Assembly: GCA_963750015.1 (NCBI GenBank)
Contig: CAVVPU010000127.1
Coordinates: forward strand, 1 to 64,000
Reading direction: 5' to 3'
Length of the DNA stretch: 64,000 bases
Origin: CAVVNC01 sp963750015
GTDB taxonomy: Bacteria; Desulfobacterota; Syntrophorhabdia; Syntrophorhabdales; WCHB1-27
The stretch's first letter is position 1. Each line of letters begins with the position of its first letter. Under the pieces are notes generated by a model. The model was not told where the DNA came from, ran no database searches, and saw only the letters and a program-made list of their open reading frames with translations. The position numbers were made by a program, and so were the translations under genes. Below are positions 1-8,726 of the stretch, piece by piece.

Positions 1-1823
1 GAATGATCGTATCGCCTCGGGATTTTCGGAAGTTTCGGGCAAAGCTCTCGGACACGACGACTCCTCCCCGCTTGACGGGATCCCAGTTCTCGTTTCCCCT
101 TTGAGCCACCCGAAATGGGTGAATTTCTGAAGAGCATCGGCGCTCACGGCCGCAACTGAAACGGACCTTCCTTCATAGGTCATCTGAACGTTCCTGTAAG
201 GGTCGATCCCCTGTAGACCTTGCGTCACCTTCAGTTCTTCATAGAAACGTTCAGGCACCTCGAATCCCTCGGACGCGCTGCCAACATAAAGATCGGCTTT
301 GAGTTGGGTCCCCATCCACCAGACGAGGGATTCCCGAAAGCTATCAATCATGGAACCGAGGCCGACGGACATGGAAAGGGCTACCATGAATGCTGCGGTT
401 GCTACCGCAGTCCGGCTGAGGTTCTGCCGAATGTTCCCGGCCGCTATGCGTCCGGCAAGACCGCCGAGCAGGGAAAGCATGCCTTTGAGGAGGGGAGCGG
501 TCAGGGTGAGGACAAAGCCGGTAAAAAGACTCGCTGAAAAAAGAAAGGCGAAAGCAGCCGCGAAGCCGATATAGACATGGAGCCGGGAGAGGGATAGCAG
601 CACGATAGTAAGACCCAGCAGGGCCACACCTGCCCGGGCGGCATCCTTAACGCCCCGGGCCTCCCTCTTCATAAGCGTTCGGCCTTGCATAGTGCTCGTT
701 GGATCAGTGCGGACAAGATCAAAAAGCGGAAAGAGACTTCCGAGAAAACCGGCGGAACAACCAAAAATAACGCCCACTGCGACCAGCCACCACGACCAGG
801 GAAGGGGGGCCGGTCGCAGAAAAAGTAGAGATTACTCACCGTCTGTCCCACCAGGCCCGTGAGAGAGCGGCTCAAAATGTAGCCGAAAATCCCTCCTAGC
901 ATGCCTCCGCATACGCCAAAAATGAGGACCTCCGTGAGGAATGCCGATACCACCTCACTGGTGCTGGCGCCGAGGCTCCTCAGTATCCCGGCGTCCCTGC
1001 GCCTGCTCACTACAGTAAAGGTTGTCGTGTTATAAATAAGAAAAACCCCCACAAAAAGCGCTATGAGTGACAGTGCTTCAAGGTTCAGCCGAAAAGCATC
1101 GAGCATGGCCTCATACATCTTTTCTTTCTGTCCGATCGACTGTATTCGGTAGCCTTTCTGATAGCGGGATATAAAGGAGTTTTCATCCTTAAGTACCAGA
1201 TCTATACGGTCGACTCTTCCCTGAAGGCCGAACAACCTTTGAGCGTGGCCTATATCGACGATCATGAGTGGCTCGGGAGATGGATTCGGAAAGGTCGCGA
1301 CGAGCCGGAGATCACCTCTCGAGGTCTTTATAGTCGCCCCGGAAGCGAGCCCGAGCCGTGCAGCACTCCTTTCATCGAGAAGACATGCCTTTTCATCGAG
1401 AAGAAAAACAAATAGTCTCCGCCGGTCCTCTTTGACGTCTCCCGGGCTCCTCCCGTGAGGTTCCATGATTTGAGGTCTTATGGCCCTGTCCAAGAAGGGG
1501 TCGACGCCGAGAAGACGTATTTGCTCGCCGTTCGTAAGGCGGAGCTTGCGGTCGATGGCGGGAGAGAAGGATTGAACTGACCGGTCGTCAATGAGACGTG
1601 CAAGAAGCTTTTCATCAATAGGGCCGGCCACCTGCTCGATGGAGTGGGTGGCATTGCCGTTGAGGAATCGGACGGCACTAGAAAAACTCACCAGGGCTGC
1701 CCTGGCGGAGAAGACCATACCAACCACAGCAGCCACTCCGCAGGCGATGCCTATTGCCTGAAGAATACTTAGACCGCGATGCTTTGGAAGATATCTTAAG
1801 AAAGCCTTTGTGACTGTCTTCAT
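1..1823 (-). pseudogene. FtsX-type ABC transporter permease, frameshifted and cut by the window edge
   Basis: Inner-membrane permease of the MacB/LolC/FtsX superfamily. The intact frame from 1823 down to about 825 has an N-terminal membrane segment, a periplasmic domain, and an FtsX core (residues about 245-330). After that the open frame runs into unrelated residues, whereas a second frame continues naturally (LRPAPLPWSWWLVAVG, then further membrane segments) to about position 99. A third frame then takes over (VVVSESFARNFRKSRGD) to the window edge. Both shifts are repaired by adding one base to a homopolymer: the A-run at 820-824 and the T-run at 93-95 (plus-strand view). The gene lies 46 bp downstream of its ATPase partner. 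It is either a decaying gene or a carrier of sequencing errors. The family is secure; the substrate (lipoprotein, lipid or peptide) is unknown. Confidence 0.75.
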
Positions 1824-1869
1824 TACCGGCTCTTCACGTCAGAAGAACGGACAACGGGCGAAGTGGACG

Positions 1870-2565
1870 TCACGCATGGAGATCTGTCTCCTCCACCACC
1901 GCTCCATCCACCATTCTGAGCACGCGGTCGGCATAGCCACAGGTCATGAGGCTATGGCTTGCCATGATCAGAGTTGTCTTCGAGTCACGGCACCGTTCGT
2001 GTAATAAGGCAAGGATCTGTTCGCCTGTCTTGTTGTCAAGGTTACCGGTGGGCTCATCAGCAAGGATGATTGATGGTCTCTTGACTATAGCTCGGGCTAC
2101 GGCCACGCGCTGTTGCTCACCTCCCGAAAGCTCGGAAGGATAACGTTCTTCCTTGCCTCCCAATCCCACCGCCTCTATAGCATCGAGCGCCGTCTGACGA
2201 TCCTTTCTGTCCACAAGCTCGAGGGCAAGAAAAACGTTTTCAAAGGCAGTCAAAGTGGGCAATAAATTGAAAAACTGAAATATAAACCCAAGTTGGCGAC
2301 GGCGCAAAAGCGTAAGGCCCGCTTCACCAAGGGTCCGAAGATCCTCTCCTTTCACCTCGATTGTTCCCTCCGTGGGCTGATCCAATCCCGCAATTAGGTT
2401 GAGGAGCGTAGTCTTGCCCGAACCGCTCTTTCCCAGGAGCGCCACAATTTCGCCGGGGGCGATATCTACGGTGGCTCCCGATAAGGCGGGAACCGTTTCC
2501 TTTCCGTTCTGGCTATATCGTTTCCAGACGTTGTTGATGCGTATGGCAGGTTTCATAGCAATCAC
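1870..2565 (-). CDS. ABC transporter ATP-binding protein, LolD/YbbA/MacB type
   Basis: Cytoplasmic ATPase of 231 residues that should power the FtsX-type permease encoded just downstream. Walker A is GKSGSGKTT (about residues 44-52), the signature is LSGGEQQRVAVARA, and Walker B with its glutamate is IILADEPTGNLD; the H-loop is ASHSL. The GNLD extension after Walker B is typical of the LolD/MacB/FtsE class, so mechanotransmission rather than ordinary import is expected. The annotated start is GTG; an ATG three codons later is equally possible because neither has a clear Shine-Dalgarno site. Substrate is not predictable from sequence. Confidence 0.9.
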   Translation of the reverse strand: MIAMKPAIRINNVWKRYSQNGKETVPALSGATVDIAPGEIVALLGKSGSGKTTLLNLIAGLDQPTEGTIEVKGEDLRTLGEAGLTLLRRRQLGFIFQFFNLLPTLTAFENVFLALELVDRKDRQTALDAIEAVGLGGKEERYPSELSGGEQQRVAVARAIVKRPSIILADEPTGNLDNKTGEQILALLHERCRDSKTTLIMASHSLMTCGYADRVLRMVDGAVVEETDLHA

Positions 2566-2619
2566 TTAAACAGAAGGACAGTATATGGTCTTTTGCGAGA
2601 GGTAGCAAGGTGGGCGCGC

Positions 2620-2880
2620 TTAAATCTGCTTCTTAGGTAAGTACCTGTAATACAGTGCCAGATCGATTGCCACCAGGACCATGTTCAAGATATAAAGTAT
2701 AATGATCCAATCGCGGGAATAGAGGAGCTTATGCACCACGCCGCTTGCGTACCCCAGGCAGACTATACCCATGAAGAGAGCGCTTTTGCCTGAAACTATC
2801 TTGGTGCGTATGGACTTGGCAATCGAAATGGGCCAGCTCAACCCAAAGCAAACCAGCATCACTGCCTCAAAAACGCTCAC
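2620..2880 (-). CDS. Small PQ-loop-like membrane protein
   Basis: An 86-residue hydrophobic protein with three predicted membrane segments (about residues 4-22, 32-50 and 56-78). The opening (FGLSWPISIAKSIRTKIVSGKS) carries the proline-serine pattern seen in small PQ-loop/SWEET-like proteins, but this assignment rests on motif memory only. The start is GTG. It follows the second pstB gene by about 40 bp on the same strand and is probably the last gene of the phosphate operon transcript. No function can be given; a role in phosphate uptake is only suggested by position. Confidence 0.55.
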   Translation of the reverse strand: MSVFEAVMLVCFGLSWPISIAKSIRTKIVSGKSALFMGIVCLGYASGVVHKLLYSRDWIIILYILNMVLVAIDLALYYRYLPKKQI

Positions 2881-2921
2881 GCCGCGTAACCGCCTTTCCA
2901 GCCGTATCGGTCCCTGAAAGC

Positions 2922-3692
2922 TTACCCGAACCGTCCCGTTATGTATTCCTCGGTTTTCTCCTGTTTCGGAGAGGTAAAGATCTGCTCCGTCATCCCGAAT
3001 TCCACGAGATCTCCGAGGAGCATGAATCCCGTAAAATCGGACACCCTGGCTGCCTGCTGCATGTTGTGAGTCACGATGAGGATAGTGTACTGATGCTTCA
3101 GCTCTATCATGAGCTCCTCGACCCTCATCGTGGCAATCGGGTCGAGAGCGGAGCAGGGTTCGTCCAAAAGGATGATCTCAGGCTCAATGGTGAGAAGACG
3201 AGCGATGCAAAGCCTCTGTTTCGTCTCTTCCGACAGGGAAAGGGCCGGTGCCTTGAGCTTATCTTTGATGTCATCCCACAGATCAACCGCCCTGAGACAT
3301 CGCTCCACGACTTCCATCTGTTTTTTCTTGCGGCCACCATGAATGGTCAATCCATAAGTCATGTTCTCGTAGACGCTGAAAGGGAACGGGTTCGGCCTCT
3401 GAAAAACCATACCCACCCTGCGCCTCAGGTCGATTATATCAAACTCCTCAATCGGGGTGCTATCGATAAAGATATCTCCCGATATGGCCACGCCGTCGAC
3501 AAGGTCATTCATCCTGTTAAAACAGCGAAGCAATGTCGATTTTCCACACCCGGATGGGCCGATCAGGGATGTGATGGAGTGGGCATGTACTTCGAAATCT
3601 ACCTGTTTCAGGGCGTGAAACTTCCCGTAATACAGGTCCAAGTTCTCGGTCCTGAGGGCCGGCAAGGGTTGCCCGAACCGGGAGCCTGTCAT
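2922..3692 (-). CDS. pstB: Phosphate ABC transporter ATPase PstB, with degenerate signature motif
   Basis: ATPase of 256 residues for high-affinity phosphate import, last of two adjacent pstB genes; it overlaps the previous one by 4 bp (ATGA). Walker A GPSGCGKST (residues 45-53), Q-loop Gln98, Walker B ILLDEPCSALDP and H-loop His209 (VTHN) are all intact. The ABC signature, normally LSGGQ, reads LSEET (153-157), so both glycines and the glutamine are lost. The neighbouring PstB shows the mirror-image pattern (good signature, lost Q-loop and H-loop residues). I infer that the two form a heterodimer with one working and one degenerate ATP site. Length is normal for PstB. Confidence 0.88.
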   Translation of the reverse strand: MTGSRFGQPLPALRTENLDLYYGKFHALKQVDFEVHAHSITSLIGPSGCGKSTLLRCFNRMNDLVDGVAISGDIFIDSTPIEEFDIIDLRRRVGMVFQRPNPFPFSVYENMTYGLTIHGGRKKKQMEVVERCLRAVDLWDDIKDKLKAPALSLSEETKQRLCIARLLTIEPEIILLDEPCSALDPIATMRVEELMIELKHQYTILIVTHNMQQAARVSDFTGFMLLGDLVEFGMTEQIFTSPKQEKTEEYITGRFG

Positions 3693-4447
3693 CCGAACTT
3701 CCCCCTGATATAGTCGTCGGTCATCTTATGCTCCGGATTGGTAAAGACTCTCTCTGTCTGCCCGAATTCAATGAGCTCACCCATATAAAAAAAGGCGACA
3801 AAATCGGATGCCCTCGCGATTTGCTTCGTGTTGTTGGAGACGAGGATGATAGTGTGATCCGTCTTGAGCTCGGATAGCGCCTCCTCGATCTTGGCGGTTG
3901 ATATGGGGTCCAGGCCCGAGCATGGCTCGTCGAGCAGAATAATCTCCGGTTTCAGCGCAAGAGTTCGGGCAAGACAAAGCCTCTGTTGTTGGCCGCCTGA
4001 CAGCTTGAGGGCCGATTCGGATAGACGGTTCTTGACCTCGTCCCAAAGGCAGGCCTTGGTGAGACTTTCTTCCGTAAGGTCGCCAAGCTCGGACCTAGGC
4101 ACCCCTTTGAGCCTCGCCCCAAAGACAACGTTTTCGTATATGGAGCGCGGAAGGGGAATGGGGGTGGCGAAAACCGTTCCCACCTTTTTCCTCAGAGAAA
4201 CATGATTATTCCTATCAGAAAGCTCGCCGAAACCGTCAATATAGACTCGCCCACGAACGGCGGCGTGGTCCTCGAAATTAATCATCCCGTTCAGGACCGA
4301 AATGAATGATGATTTTCCGCTCGCCGAAGGGCCCATGAGACCAGTCACCTGGTTTTCATATATGTCAAGGTCGATGCCGTTTAGCACCTCTTTTGCCCCA
4401 AACCGCACCTCGAGCCCCCTCACTTCTATCTTTGCCCTTTTTGTCAT
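3689..4447 (-). CDS. pstB: Phosphate ABC transporter ATPase PstB, with altered Q-loop and H-loop
   Basis: ATPase of 252 residues, first of two tandem pstB genes. The start is placed at the ATG at 4447, which overlaps the pstA stop by 4 bp; the open frame extends further upstream only through pstA in another frame. The signature LSGGQQQR (149-156) and Walker B ILLDEPCSGLDP are canonical. Walker A is GPSASGKSS (39-47, second glycine replaced by alanine), the Q-loop glutamine is Ala94 (VFATP instead of VFQ.P), and the switch histidine is Asn205 (SNN instead of THN). These losses complement those of the next gene, supporting an asymmetric pair. Confidence 0.87.
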   Translation of the reverse strand: MTKRAKIEVRGLEVRFGAKEVLNGIDLDIYENQVTGLMGPSASGKSSFISVLNGMINFEDHAAVRGRVYIDGFGELSDRNNHVSLRKKVGTVFATPIPLPRSIYENVVFGARLKGVPRSELGDLTEESLTKACLWDEVKNRLSESALKLSGGQQQRLCLARTLALKPEIILLDEPCSGLDPISTAKIEEALSELKTDHTIILVSNNTKQIARASDFVAFFYMGELIEFGQTERVFTNPEHKMTDDYIRGKFG

Positions 4448-5280
4448 GAATACCTTGCAATCATCTTGTGCATGAGATAGTAAGCAATGATATTGATAAT
4501 AAGGATGCTGCAAACCAGGACGAGCGCCGTTGCATAGGCCTTTTGCATGGATATGCCCTCCCTGGCGAGGATGTAGAAGTGAACGGCCATGGTCCTGCCT
4601 GAATCCATAATACTCGTGGGCAGTCTTAGAGAGCTCCCCATGGTAAAAATAACCGCTGCCGTTTCGCTCACTGCCCTGCCTATGCTCAGCATAACACCGG
4701 TGAGGATACCCGGCGCAGCGGAAGGCAGGATGACGCGGGTAACCGTCTCCCATTTTGTGGCCCCCAAAGAGAAACTGACCATCTTCAGGTTATTCGGCAC
4801 GGCCTTGATGGCCTCTTCGCTTGTCCTGATGATCGTCGGTAAGACCATAATGGCGACGGTAAGGGTGCCCGAAAGAAGGGACCATCCCATTCTCAGCTTT
4901 ATGACAAAGAAAATAAACCCAAAAAGACCGTAAATGATGGACGGTATGCCAGCAAGAGATTCGACTCCGAATCTGATGATTCTTGTAAAAAGAGACTCCT
5001 TCGTGTACTCGGTAAGAAATATGGCAGTACCGATCCCGAGGGGCGTCGCAAAGGCAATAGAAAGAAGCCCCAGGAAAACCGTACCCGCTATAGAGGGGAA
5101 GATCCCGCCCAGTCTACCCATATCTTCCGGGTTGGAAAAGATAAACTCCATGGTCACGTACGAAAATCCCTTGATAAATATGACAGCGATAATCACTACC
5201 AGGATACCGACGGTGAACAGGGCCTGCAGAGTAAGGCCGTCTCGCATGAATTTGTCCACGTAACGCGGATTGACCCTCAT
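4444..5280 (-). CDS. pstA: Phosphate ABC transporter permease PstA
   Basis: Inner-membrane permease of 278 residues with about six transmembrane segments and the binding-protein-dependent transport inner-membrane loop around residues 150-185 (EEAIKAVPNNLKMVSFSLGA). It pairs with PstC to form the phosphate channel. It overlaps both neighbours by 4 bp (ATGA), pstC upstream and pstB downstream, which indicates translational coupling. Length and motif order fit the family; assignment to PstA rather than PstC follows the gene order phoU-pstS-pstC-pstA-pstB-pstB and the shorter periplasmic portion. Confidence 0.9.
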   Translation of the reverse strand: MRVNPRYVDKFMRDGLTLQALFTVGILVVIIAVIFIKGFSYVTMEFIFSNPEDMGRLGGIFPSIAGTVFLGLLSIAFATPLGIGTAIFLTEYTKESLFTRIIRFGVESLAGIPSIIYGLFGFIFFVIKLRMGWSLLSGTLTVAIMVLPTIIRTSEEAIKAVPNNLKMVSFSLGATKWETVTRVILPSAAPGILTGVMLSIGRAVSETAAVIFTMGSSLRLPTSIMDSGRTMAVHFYILAREGISMQKAYATALVLVCSILIINIIAYYLMHKMIARYS

Positions 5281-6140
5281 TTCACCACTCGTGCCTTTAC
5301 CCAGAAATTCGCTATGAGGTTGAGGGTCATGATAATAACCAGCAACACGACCCCCGTGGAGAAGAGGGCACTGCGATGGTCGCCGGCTGCATAGGCAAGC
5401 TCGAGGGCGATGTTGCTCGTCAGGGTCCTTAAAGGATCGAGAAGGCTCGTCGGGATCTTAAGAGCGTTACCGGCAACCATGATAACGGCCATAGTTTCTC
5501 CGATAGCCCTCCCCATACCGAGTATGAAGCTGGCCAGAATACCCGACCGGGCTGCAGGAAGGACGACTCTGTGAATGGTTTGCCACTTGGTCGCCCCCAT
5601 GGCAAGGGAGCCTTCACGATAAGCCCTTGGGACGGTCATGAGCGAGTCAAAGGAGATGCTCGTAATTGTGGGCAGTATCATTATCCCGAGTACAAGCGAC
5701 GTGGAAAGGATTGAGAAACCGGCGCCTCCGAGGTATTCCCGTATAATCGGCACAACGTAGACCACCCCCAGGAACCCGTAAACGACTGAAGGAATCCCGG
5801 CCAGAAGCTCAAGGGCTGGTTTGAGAACTATCTTCGTTTTCTTTCCCGCGTATTCGGACAGATATGTGGCACATGCGAGGGCGAGAGGCGCCCCCACGAT
5901 AAGGGCACCGAAAGTTACCATAAAGGAAGAAATAATCATGGGGAAAATGCCAAAAGAGGCCTTGGTAGGCGCCCACTTCATACCCAGGACGATATTCCGT
6001 ACCCCAACTTTGTAGAAAAGCGGCAGGCCTTCGCTGAGGATGAAGATGAAGATCACGAAAAGAAAAAGAAGTGAGGAAAGGGCGCAAAGGACAAGGATCA
6101 CCCTGATGATCTTTTCTTTGTCGAATAAGTTTCTATTCAT
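5277..6140 (-). CDS. pstC: Phosphate ABC transporter permease PstC
   Basis: Inner-membrane permease of 287 residues. A long first membrane segment (about residues 13-38) is followed by a periplasmic stretch and five more segments; the coupling loop carries MTVPRAYREGSLAMGATKW (about residues 164-182), typical of PstC. The ATG at 6140 lies inside the end of pstS, an 8-bp overlap, and the stop overlaps pstA by 4 bp. It forms the membrane channel with PstA. Confidence 0.9.
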   Translation of the reverse strand: MNRNLFDKEKIIRVILVLCALSSLLFLFVIFIFILSEGLPLFYKVGVRNIVLGMKWAPTKASFGIFPMIISSFMVTFGALIVGAPLALACATYLSEYAGKKTKIVLKPALELLAGIPSVVYGFLGVVYVVPIIREYLGGAGFSILSTSLVLGIMILPTITSISFDSLMTVPRAYREGSLAMGATKWQTIHRVVLPAARSGILASFILGMGRAIGETMAVIMVAGNALKIPTSLLDPLRTLTSNIALELAYAAGDHRSALFSTGVVLLVIIMTLNLIANFWVKARVVK

Positions 6141-6951
6141 TTATAGGGATAAGTCCTTCATTTTTCAGGATCTGCTGTCCTTGCTTCGACAGAACGAAAT
6201 CGATAAAGATACGGGCTGCCGCGCTCGGCTCTCCCGATGTCAGATAAAGAAAAGGCCTTACCAATAAATACCTTTTCCCTAGAATATTCTTTGTGGTCGG
6301 GGAAATCCCGCCGACGGAAAGGGCCCTCACCGTGGAGTCCACGACTCCCAGGGATATATATCCTATCGCATAAGGATCGGTTGCCACAACCTCCCTTACC
6401 GAACCATTGGAATCTTGAACCATGATGCTGTCGTGAATTTCGCTTTTGCCCATGACGAGGTCCTCGAAGGAGCCGCGGGTGCCCGAACCTTCTTCCCTAG
6501 TGACGCCGTCTATATTCCTGTCTATCCAACCCAGTTCTTTCCAGTTTTTGATCTTGCCGTTGTAGATCGCCCGAACCTCTTCAAGGCTTATGTCTTTCAA
6601 AGGGTTCCTCGGGTGCACGACGAAAGCGATTCCATCGTGACAGATGGGGATCTCCTTAAGCACCTTTTCTTCTCCCTTCAGGTCACGGGACGACATGCCT
6701 ATATCGACGGTTTTGTTCAGACATGCCTGAATCCCCGCGGAAGAGCCCCCACCCTGGACATCGACTCTGATGGAAGGCCGCTCGACCCTGAAGTGCTCGG
6801 CGAGTTTCTCTGAAAAGGGCATGACCGAAGTGGAACCGGCTACCATAACCGTCAGTTTGCCGCCCTTGTCATTTCCCGGAGAGTTGTTGCTGCAAGAAGA
6901 AAGACCGATCACGAGAAGGGGGATCACAAGCCAGATGGTGCGTATCTTCAT
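6133..6951 (-). CDS. pstS: Phosphate-binding lipoprotein PstS
   Basis: Periplasmic phosphate-binding protein of 272 residues. The N-terminus has a lipoprotein signal peptide ending in a lipobox (GLSSC, Cys20). The phosphate-site motifs AGSTSVMPF (about residues 39-47), GGGSSAGIQACLN and TREEGSGTRGSFE are all visible and match the PstS/PBP_like family. It delivers phosphate to the PstCA channel encoded next. The gap to phoU is one base. Confidence 0.92.
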   Translation of the reverse strand: MKIRTIWLVIPLLVIGLSSCSNNSPGNDKGGKLTVMVAGSTSVMPFSEKLAEHFRVERPSIRVDVQGGGSSAGIQACLNKTVDIGMSSRDLKGEEKVLKEIPICHDGIAFVVHPRNPLKDISLEEVRAIYNGKIKNWKELGWIDRNIDGVTREEGSGTRGSFEDLVMGKSEIHDSIMVQDSNGSVREVVATDPYAIGYISLGVVDSTVRALSVGGISPTTKNILGKRYLLVRPFLYLTSGEPSAAARIFIDFVLSKQGQQILKNEGLIPINE

Positions 6952-6952
6952 G

Positions 6953-7636
6953 CTAATGTTTTTCCGGATCCTTCATGTGCCTGACTATTCTGCCCTCCAC
7001 GAGGAATATCACCAGCTCTGCGATATTCACGGCGTGGTCGGCCAACCTCTCGAGGTACTTGGCGATGAAGAGCAGCCGCGTGGCCCTCGAAATCGTCTTC
7101 AGGTCTTCCGACATGTAGGTAAGGAGCTCTCGAAAGATCTGCTCGGTAATCTCGTCCACTCTCTCATCATCTTTCGTTACCTTCCAGGCGAGTGGGAGAT
7201 CTTCCTTTACGAAGGCTTCGAGGCTCTCCTTTACCATAGCCTGTGTGATATCGGCTATCTTGGGCAGGTCGATGTAGGGTTTCAGTTGTGGCTCCTGATT
7301 GAGCTCCAAAACCCTTTCACACACATTGACCGCCATGTCACCCATCCGCTCCAAATCGTAATTGATCTTTATGGCCGTATTGATGAAGCGAAGGTCCTTG
7401 GCAGCAGGCTGCCTCAAGGCGAGCAGCTTGAGGCAAAACTCATCGATTTCAACCTCCTTCGTATTGATCAGGTCGTCATCTTCGATCACCCGTCTGGCGA
7501 GGTCGGAGTCCCTGTTTTGCAGAGCCTCGACGGCGCTGCGCACCGCCTTCTGGACAAGGGACCCCTCGAAAAGAATCTTTTCTTTCAGTTCCCTCAGCTC
7601 TTCATCGAAGAGCTTGTAGATATGTCCTTCGGTCAT
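6953..7636 (-). CDS. phoU: Phosphate transport regulator PhoU
   Basis: Cytoplasmic all-alpha protein with two PhoU repeats of about 90 residues each; acidic/hydrophobic metal-binding motifs of the E/DxxxD type (EIDEFCLKLLALRQPAAKDLR region and DERVDEITEQIF) are present. PhoU connects Pst transport status to the PhoR/PhoB system. The start is set at the ATG at 7636 because AAGGAGG lies six bases upstream; an earlier in-frame ATG at 7663 has no such site. Placing phoU first in the operon, before pstS, is unusual compared with enterobacteria where it is last. No phoB/phoR is present in the window and no convincing Pho box is visible upstream. Confidence 0.9.
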   Translation of the reverse strand: MTEGHIYKLFDEELRELKEKILFEGSLVQKAVRSAVEALQNRDSDLARRVIEDDDLINTKEVEIDEFCLKLLALRQPAAKDLRFINTAIKINYDLERMGDMAVNVCERVLELNQEPQLKPYIDLPKIADITQAMVKESLEAFVKEDLPLAWKVTKDDERVDEITEQIFRELLTYMSEDLKTISRATRLLFIAKYLERLADHAVNIAELVIFLVEGRIVRHMKDPEKH

Positions 7637-7760
7637 CGAGGCCTCCTTGAGTTGGGTGAACAATTATAGAAAGTTTTGCGCGTTATTACAAGAGACGCAC
7701 GACCCATCGTCCTGCGCTTTCAATTGGGGGACAAATGATGTAATTTTATAGCTCACCCCT

Positions 7761-8726
7761 ATGAAAAAGAGACTCCTGTTTTTTACTCATCACATCCAGC
7801 CGTCAACCAATCCGAACGGCTACCGAATCGGCCAATACTTCCCTTTTTTCGAAAAAAGGGGGTTCGAAGTAACCCATCTGACGACACGGACGAACATCGG
7901 AGCCTTCGCAAGGGCCCTCATCAGCTCTGATGTGGTCTACGTGCAGCGACTGCTTCTAAGCCCGCTGAAAAGGTCTCTTTTGAGGACGTTCGGACAGAGG
8001 ATCGTATTCGACTTCGACGATGCGATAATGTACGGAGCGCAAGGGGAAAGTCCAGCCAGGCGGGCGCGATTCAAACAGATGGTGAGGTTGTCCCACGCGG
8101 TCTTCTGCGGAAACGACTTCCTTCGCTCAGAAGCGGCGCGCTACAAGTCAGACAATATCTTGTATGTACCGACCGTTGTCGACACTGCTGCTTACCCAAT
8201 AAAGGAGCATTCCCTTTCTACTCACCAGGTGGCAGGCTGGATTGGAAGCGCCTCTACGCTGCGCTATCTCGAAGACATGGAAGGACTTTTTACGACGCCT
8301 CCCGCAAATACCCTTTTTAAGGTGGTGGCAGACCAACCGCCTCGGTTTGGCGAAGGAACCGTCATTTTCGAGAAATGGAGCGGGGACAGAGAGAAACAGC
8401 TCCTTCTCAGTTTCGACGTAGGCATGATGCCGGTAAGGGATGACATCTGGTCTCTGGGCAAGTGCGGCCTGAAACTGATTCAGTATGCGGCTTCCGGCCT
8501 TCCATCCATTTCTCACCCGATCGGCGTGTCCGGTGAAATCATCGAAGAAGGAGAGAGCGGTTTTCTTAGGAAAGACTTGGAGGGCTGGCGTGAGGCATTG
8601 GAACGTTTGGTAAATGACGTGGACCTGAGGAAACGGATGGGCAAGAAGGCAAGGGTCATCGCCGAGGAACGCTACTCCTTGGAAGTCTGGGGACCACGGG
8701 TAGCAAAGATAGTGGACAGCCTATGA
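7761..8726 (+). CDS. Glycosyltransferase, GT4-like
   Basis: Protein of 321 residues with a Rossmann-like N-terminal half (RLLFFTHHIQPSTNPNG) and a C-terminal GT-B donor-binding half: GWIGSASTLRYL (about 160), then GVGMMPVRDD-like and KCGLKLIQYAASGLP...EEGESGF (about 230-275), the usual GT4 pattern including the conserved glutamate region. No signal peptide is seen, so it acts in the cytoplasm or on the inner leaflet. It overlaps the following kinase gene by 4 bp, which suggests cell-surface glycan or LPS core synthesis. A weak promoter candidate (TTGGGG, 17 bp, TATAGC) lies just upstream at about 7726-7754. Sugar and acceptor are unknown. Confidence 0.8.
   Translation: MKKRLLFFTHHIQPSTNPNGYRIGQYFPFFEKRGFEVTHLTTRTNIGAFARALISSDVVYVQRLLLSPLKRSLLRTFGQRIVFDFDDAIMYGAQGESPARRARFKQMVRLSHAVFCGNDFLRSEAARYKSDNILYVPTVVDTAAYPIKEHSLSTHQVAGWIGSASTLRYLEDMEGLFTTPPANTLFKVVADQPPRFGEGTVIFEKWSGDREKQLLLSFDVGMMPVRDDIWSLGKCGLKLIQYAASGLPSISHPIGVSGEIIEEGESGFLRKDLEGWREALERLVNDVDLRKRMGKKARVIAEERYSLEVWGPRVAKIVDSL

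Noticed and set aside
3066..3713. Long plus-strand frame of 215 codons within pstB
   Set aside because: It lies opposite a gene with clear ATPase motifs and has no domain of its own.
6770..7669. 299-codon plus-strand frame across phoU and pstS
   Set aside because: Opposite to two confidently assigned genes; no domain.
7637..7760. Possible Pho box upstream of phoU
   Set aside because: No pair of CTGTCAT-like direct repeats could be found.
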